Source of the DNA: an uncultured Bacteroidales bacterium
Lineage (GTDB): Bacteria > Bacteroidota > Bacteroidia > Bacteroidales > WCHB1-69
DNA length: 43,350 bases
Assembly: GCA_905233745.1 (NCBI GenBank)
Contig: CAJODA010000025.1
Span: forward strand, 1,537-44,886
Reading direction: 5' to 3'
Part shown: one piece after another, positions 40,154 to 43,350 of the stretch
Position numbering within the stretch: position 1 is the first letter of the stretch
Layout: every line of letters starts with the position of its first letter
The notes under the pieces: model-generated
The model's database searches: none
What the model saw: the letters and a program-made list of their open reading frames with translations, nothing else
Told to the model about the DNA's origin: nothing
Program-made: the position numbers and the translations under genes

Positions 40154-40172
40154 TGACGAAATTTTTTCGTCA
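40154..40172. promoter_or_regulatory. inverted-repeat operator candidate in the lipoprotein-LytTR gap
   Basis: TGACGAAA (40154-40161), TTT, and TTTCGTCA (40165-40172) form a perfect 8-bp inverted repeat. It lies where the -33 element of the LytTR gene promoter would be, which suggests an operator for autoregulation or for the divergent lipoprotein gene. Confidence 0.5.
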
Positions 40173-40178
40173 TTTGAC

Positions 40179-40187
40179 TATTTTTGC
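40179..40187 (+). promoter_or_regulatory. -7 box of the LytTR regulator gene
   Basis: TATTTTTGC, 13 bases ahead of the ATG at 40201, just downstream of the inverted repeat. Confidence 0.5.
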
Positions 40188-40200
40188 AAAAAAAAAGGAT

Positions 40201-41325
40201 ATGAAAAAACAGTTGCTACTTGCCGGATATATCTTCGAGACCCTTTTTTGGGTTTTCACAATCTACATGTTTCTAAACAACGCGTTTCTACGTCCCATGC
40301 AAAACCGGACGGTAGAATGCGCCATCGTTGGTATAATCGCTCTTGTCGTCTATGCGGAAAAGTATTTATTCACTCCTTATATTTTGTTGAAAAACAGGCC
40401 ATTGTGGTATGTCTTGACGCTCGTGGCTGCTGTTGCCGCCGCCTCTGCCGTGGAATTTGTCCTTGTGAAGCCTAGCATCATTTCCCTATATGCCGCTTAC
40501 ACCTCGGATATTGTTTTAAATGACTATCTGTCAAGTGTTTTAACAAATGTTTTCCTGCGCAATTCCGCTTTCATCTGCTTTTTTGTTCTTCTGCATACCA
40601 GTTATATCCTAATGAATACGTTGAGGGGGGAGCGGAAAATGCTTTCTGAAAAGGAAAACAAAATCGTCATCATGCTAAACCACAACAGGTTGACCACTAT
40701 TGACACCGACAAAATCCGTTATGCGCAGTGTGACGGAAACTCCACCACGATATATCTTAAAAACGGGCAGTCATACAAACAATACGTCTCCCTGTCAGCC
40801 GTTGAGGACAGCCTTTCGGAAGACAAATGCTTGAGAATCAACAGAAACACACTTGTCTTGTTTGACAGCATTGACTGCTACACTGTAAACGGCGTTTTCC
40901 TGCAAGGAATGGAAAATCCTCTGCCCTACTACCAAAAGGAATCCGAAAAAGTGCTGTCCAGACTCCTGATCTGGAACCACTGGAAATTCTCGAAGCAATC
41001 CGACCCCGAAATCGTGCGAAAAAATCATGATTTGGCGGGATTGGAGGATGTTCCGGGTGACGAAATTCGGAAAAATGGCGGGATTGGAGCGAAGTTTTTG
41101 GAAGAAAAATCGGATAAAAGTCCGGATTGCGAACAGTTGGAGAAAGTGGTGCAATTCATCCGTCTGAATCCGGGATGCAAGATTTCCGACATTTCGACGG
41201 GAACCGGATTGAAGTTCAGAACCGTGGAAAGACTGGTCCATGTCCTGAAAACGGACGAACGCATCTGCCACAAGGGTTCCAAGCGCTACGGCGGCTACGA
41301 GGTGGTGGAAGGGGGAATGGGGTGA
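40201..41325 (+). CDS. membrane-bound LytTR-family regulator with C-terminal winged helix
   Basis: A 374-residue protein. Four membrane segments (about 5-150) are followed by a LytTR DNA-binding domain (TTIDTDKIRYAQCDGNSTTI, then YKQYVSLSAVEDSL, CLRINRNTLVLFDSID and NGVFLQGM). The C-terminus (about 310-370) looks like a winged-helix unit: EKVVQFIRLNPGCKISDIST, GLKFRTVERLVHVLKTDERI and GSKRYGGYEVV. Membrane LytTR regulators without a kinase are common in Bacteroidota; the additional wHTH is less usual. The start at 40201 is preferred because the longer frame (40126) crosses the promoter. Its last codons (EGGMG and stop) run into a nonamer array that supplies the stop codon. Confidence 0.75.
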   Translation: MKKQLLLAGYIFETLFWVFTIYMFLNNAFLRPMQNRTVECAIVGIIALVVYAEKYLFTPYILLKNRPLWYVLTLVAAVAAASAVEFVLVKPSIISLYAAYTSDIVLNDYLSSVLTNVFLRNSAFICFFVLLHTSYILMNTLRGERKMLSEKENKIVIMLNHNRLTTIDTDKIRYAQCDGNSTTIYLKNGQSYKQYVSLSAVEDSLSEDKCLRINRNTLVLFDSIDCYTVNGVFLQGMENPLPYYQKESEKVLSRLLIWNHWKFSKQSDPEIVRKNHDLAGLEDVPGDEIRKNGGIGAKFLEEKSDKSPDCEQLEKVVQFIRLNPGCKISDISTGTGLKFRTVERLVHVLKTDERICHKGSKRYGGYEVVEGGMG

Positions 41326-41350
41326 AAAGGGTACACGAGGTGCATGAGGG
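41311..41350 (+). repeat. nonamer array overlapping the 3' end of the LytTR gene
   Basis: Units GGGGTGAAA (41319), AGGGTACAC (41328) and GAGGTGCAT (41337) are in register. The TGA in the first unit is the stop codon of the LytTR gene. A word close to TAAAGACTGGAGAC follows, also present near 39525, between the two arrays there. Confidence 0.75.
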
Positions 41351-41392
41351 ATTAAAATAAAGACTGGAGACCAAAGCCCCGTCTCTAATCTC

Positions 41393-42421
41393 TCATCTTC
41401 CCTTCACCAATTGCCCGCAGGCGGCTGCAATGTCCTGACCACGGCTCTGGCGCACATTCACCACCATATTGCAACTCTTGAGATAGTCTATAAACTCCTC
41501 GCGTTGATTGGGATAGGAGCGGTGATAGATGCCGTCTTTGGTTTCGTTGTACTCTATAATGTTGATTTTGACAGGGAATGGTCGGCAATAACGAGCCAAT
41601 TTTTCCGCATCCTGACGAGTGTCATTCACTTTGGAAAGCAGCAGGTATTCAAACGTGATGCGTTCGCCGGTTTTCTGGTGGTAATAGACCAGGGCAGCCT
41701 GCAAATCATGAAGAGTGTTATGTTCCGTCACGGACATGATATGGCTCCGAATCAGGGGGTCGGCACTATGGAGTGATACAGCCAGTCCGCACGGAAAATT
41801 GCGGTCAGCCAGAGCCTTGACACCCTTCACGATGCCGGCGGTGGAAAGCGTGATGCGCGTGGGCGACAGCCCCCAGCCATCCTTGGCGGTAAGCTTGTCT
41901 ATTGCCGTCATCACATTGTCGAAGTTCAGAAGCGGTTCTCCCATGCCCATGAACACGATGTTGGTGATTCCGTTGCCATACAGTTCACGGGCGCGGGTGT
42001 CCATCAAAACATACTCGTCCACAATTTCACTATAGTGCAAATTGCGGATATAGCCCATGCTGCCGGTGGCACAGAACGAGCATTTGAGCGGACATCCCAC
42101 CTGTGAGGATATGCAGGCCGTCACGCGGTCACCGGACGGGATGAGCACCCCCTCCACCAGCGCATTGTCATAATAGCGGAATGCAAACTTGGCCGTTTTG
42201 TCCCTGCTTTGCGCCTCTTGGGCAATCACCGCCCGTCTGAAAGAGAAGTGCGCAGCCAACTGCCCGCGCAACGCAGCGGAAATGTTGGTCATTTCGCCAA
42301 AACTGCCAACTCCTTTTTGCCAGAGCCACGACCAGATTTGCTTGGCGCGGAACTTCTTTTCCCCGATAGACACGAGAAAATCCTCTAACTGTTCGATGGA
42401 AATGTTGCGAATATCTTCCAT
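41393..42421 (-). CDS. rlmN: dual-specificity RNA methyltransferase RlmN
   Basis: A 342-residue radical SAM enzyme that methylates C2 of A2503 in 23S rRNA and of A37 in some tRNAs. The radical SAM cluster motif is CPLKCSFCATGSMGYIRNL, the SAM-binding GMGEPLLNFDNV follows, and the C-terminus holds the mechanistic Cys in DIAAACGQLVKG. The N-terminus (SIEQLEDFLVSIGEKKFRAK and QIWSWLWQKG) is typical. Length and motifs are normal. It starts just after the ackA terminator. Confidence 0.97.
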   Translation of the reverse strand: MEDIRNISIEQLEDFLVSIGEKKFRAKQIWSWLWQKGVGSFGEMTNISAALRGQLAAHFSFRRAVIAQEAQSRDKTAKFAFRYYDNALVEGVLIPSGDRVTACISSQVGCPLKCSFCATGSMGYIRNLHYSEIVDEYVLMDTRARELYGNGITNIVFMGMGEPLLNFDNVMTAIDKLTAKDGWGLSPTRITLSTAGIVKGVKALADRNFPCGLAVSLHSADPLIRSHIMSVTEHNTLHDLQAALVYYHQKTGERITFEYLLLSKVNDTRQDAEKLARYCRPFPVKINIIEYNETKDGIYHRSYPNQREEFIDYLKSCNMVVNVRQSRGQDIAAACGQLVKGR

Positions 42422-42426
42422 AATTG

Positions 42427-42457
42427 AAAAAAAAGGCTGCCGCGGGGCAGCCTTTTT
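42427..42457 (-). terminator. intrinsic terminator of ackA
   Basis: On the minus strand GGCTGCC and GGCAGCC form a 7-bp stem (42435-42441 with 42446-42452), extended by A-T pairs and followed by a T run, 20 bases after the ackA stop. The A/T runs on both sides could let it act in both directions. Confidence 0.88.
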
Positions 42458-42477
42458 GGTTTTGTTGTTAAAATGTG

Positions 42478-43350
42478 TTATTTTACCAAATTATATGTAT
42501 CCATTGCCATTACCAGTTCTTCATTGGTGGTAACAGACACCAGCTTCACCTTGGAATCAGGCGTAGAGATAATGCCGTCTTCACCGGCAAATTTCTGGTT
42601 GGCTTCTTTGTCGAGTTTGGTGCCGAGGAATTCAAGGCCTTCGCAGATGGCTTCGCGTTGGAACCAAGCATTCTCGCCAATACCGCCCGTGAACAGAATC
42701 ACATCCACACCACCCATAGCGGCGGCGTATGCACCGATATACTTCTTCACACGGTAGGCAAACATATTGAAAGCGTAGGTGGAACGTTCGTCACCAGCAT
42801 CGCGGCCGGCACGGATGTCGCGCATGTCAACACTCTTGCCGGAAATACCGAGAAGACCGCACTTCTTGTTGATGAAGGTGTTGAGCTGCTTGGTATCCTT
42901 TTTCTCTGAATCCATGATGTAGAGCAGCGCGCCGGCGTCAATGTCGCCGCAGCGGGTGCCCATCATCAAGCCCTCCACTGGTGTGAAACCCATGGAGTTG
43001 TCAACGGACTTGCCGTTTTTGATTGCCGTAATGGAGGCGCCGTTGCCCAAGTGGCAGCTCACGATTTTGCAGTTGTTATAGTCCAGACCGACCATTTCGG
43101 CAGCCTTGGGACCCACAAATTTATGGCTGGTGCCGTGGAAGCCGTAGCGACGGATTTTCTTTTCAGAATAATATTCATAAGGCAGGGCATAGAGGAATGC
43201 CTCAGGCGGCATGGTCTGATGGAAAGAGGTGTCGAAGATGCCCACATGTTTCACATTGGGGAGCAATTTCTTCATCACATCAATGCCAAGCAGGGATGCA
43301 GGATTATGCAGCGGTGCCAGCTCGCAAAGCTTGGCAATCTCCTCGCGCTC
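42478..43350 (-). CDS. ackA: acetate kinase, 5' part outside the window
   Basis: The window holds the C-terminal 290 residues of an enzyme that is usually about 400 long; the frame is open to base 43350 (LAPLHNPASLLGIDVM just inside the edge). Visible blocks are VGIFDTSFHQTMPPEAFLY, IRRYGFHGTSHKFVG, SCHLGNGASITAIKNGKSVD, TPVEGLMMGTRCGDIDAG and DVILFTGGIGENAWFQRE, all of the ASKHA acetokinase family. AckA interconverts acetyl phosphate and acetate, forming ATP; in anaerobes it ends the Pta-AckA route. Internal start codons at 43275-43278 are not real starts. The terminator is at 42427-42457. Confidence 0.96.
   Translation of the reverse strand, partial: EREEIAKLCELAPLHNPASLLGIDVMKKLLPNVKHVGIFDTSFHQTMPPEAFLYALPYEYYSEKKIRRYGFHGTSHKFVGPKAAEMVGLDYNNCKIVSCHLGNGASITAIKNGKSVDNSMGFTPVEGLMMGTRCGDIDAGALLYIMDSEKKDTKQLNTFINKKCGLLGISGKSVDMRDIRAGRDAGDERSTYAFNMFAYRVKKYIGAYAAAMGGVDVILFTGGIGENAWFQREAICEGLEFLGTKLDKEANQKFAGEDGIISTPDSKVKLVSVTTNEELVMAMDTYNLVK

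Noticed and set aside
1-43350. tRNA, rRNA, integrase or complete insertion sequence
   Set aside because: I scanned for tRNA-like cloverleaf ends, rRNA words and transposase motifs and saw none; a covariance-model search could still find small RNAs.

Overview
The window looks like a chromosome segment of an uncultured Bacteroidales (Bacteroidota). The evidence is repeated -7 boxes of the TAnnTTTGC type (for example at 2326, 14629, 22935, 26307, 27764 and 29194), almost no Shine-Dalgarno sequences, a type IX secretion sorting domain, a DPP IV peptidase, a PlsC-type acyltransferase of the form common in Bacteroidota, ExbB-ExbD-TonB, and FtsK followed by LolA. Most genes are conserved housekeeping genes. 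The unusual content is in short repeats, small genes and envelope genes.

Layout. 1-643: a DinJ/YafQ-type toxin-antitoxin pair with a strong AGGAGG ribosome site and a sigma70-like promoter, both foreign in style; its toxin runs tail-to-tail into a truncated and frameshifted S8 protease (620-2082). 2384-3079: a PD-(D/E)XK protein. 3133-7734: an envelope O-acylation operon of two SGNH hydrolases and one MBOAT. 7865-10477: an MscS channel. 10802-14583: acyltransferase, EamA transporter, SpoU methyltransferase, thioesterase and ribosomal protein S20. 14681-18311: DPP IV and a WG-repeat protein. 18403-21478: an operon of a DRTGG protein, an RsbW-like ATPase, a [FeFe]-hydrogenase-like iron-sulfur protein and a metal-exporter-like membrane protein. 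21635-26286: a TonB_C/OmpA protein, a TPR protein, DedA, AroE and DciA. 26368-29123: GdhA and FolC. 29231-31562: a GxxExxY protein and exbB-exbD-tonB. 31739-35070: FtsK and LolA. 35134-37530: a second MBOAT operon with a DltD-like protein and a 39-residue DltX-like microprotein that I found by translating the region by hand. 38019-41325: a frameshifted T9SS cargo protein, a small lipoprotein and a membrane LytTR regulator. 41393-43350: RlmN and the 3' part of AckA.

Two patterns run through the window. First, arrays built of 9-bp units begin within about 12 bp of stop codons, in the sense direction (downstream of 18403, 29614, 35070, 39591 and 41325; a related but less regular tract follows rpsT). 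One array of eleven units of the same family sits in frame inside aroE and adds about 33 residues of the form [G/E/R]-V-[H/K/N/Q]. Second, both MBOAT acylation operons carry an aromatic C-terminal motif like that of DltX (FxYxxF): fused to the MBOAT C-terminus in the first operon, and on a separate microprotein in the second.

Three secreted or envelope genes (the S8 protease, tonB, and the T9SS protein) are each broken by one apparent single-base frameshift. These may be consensus errors, decay or phase variation; the sequence alone does not decide.
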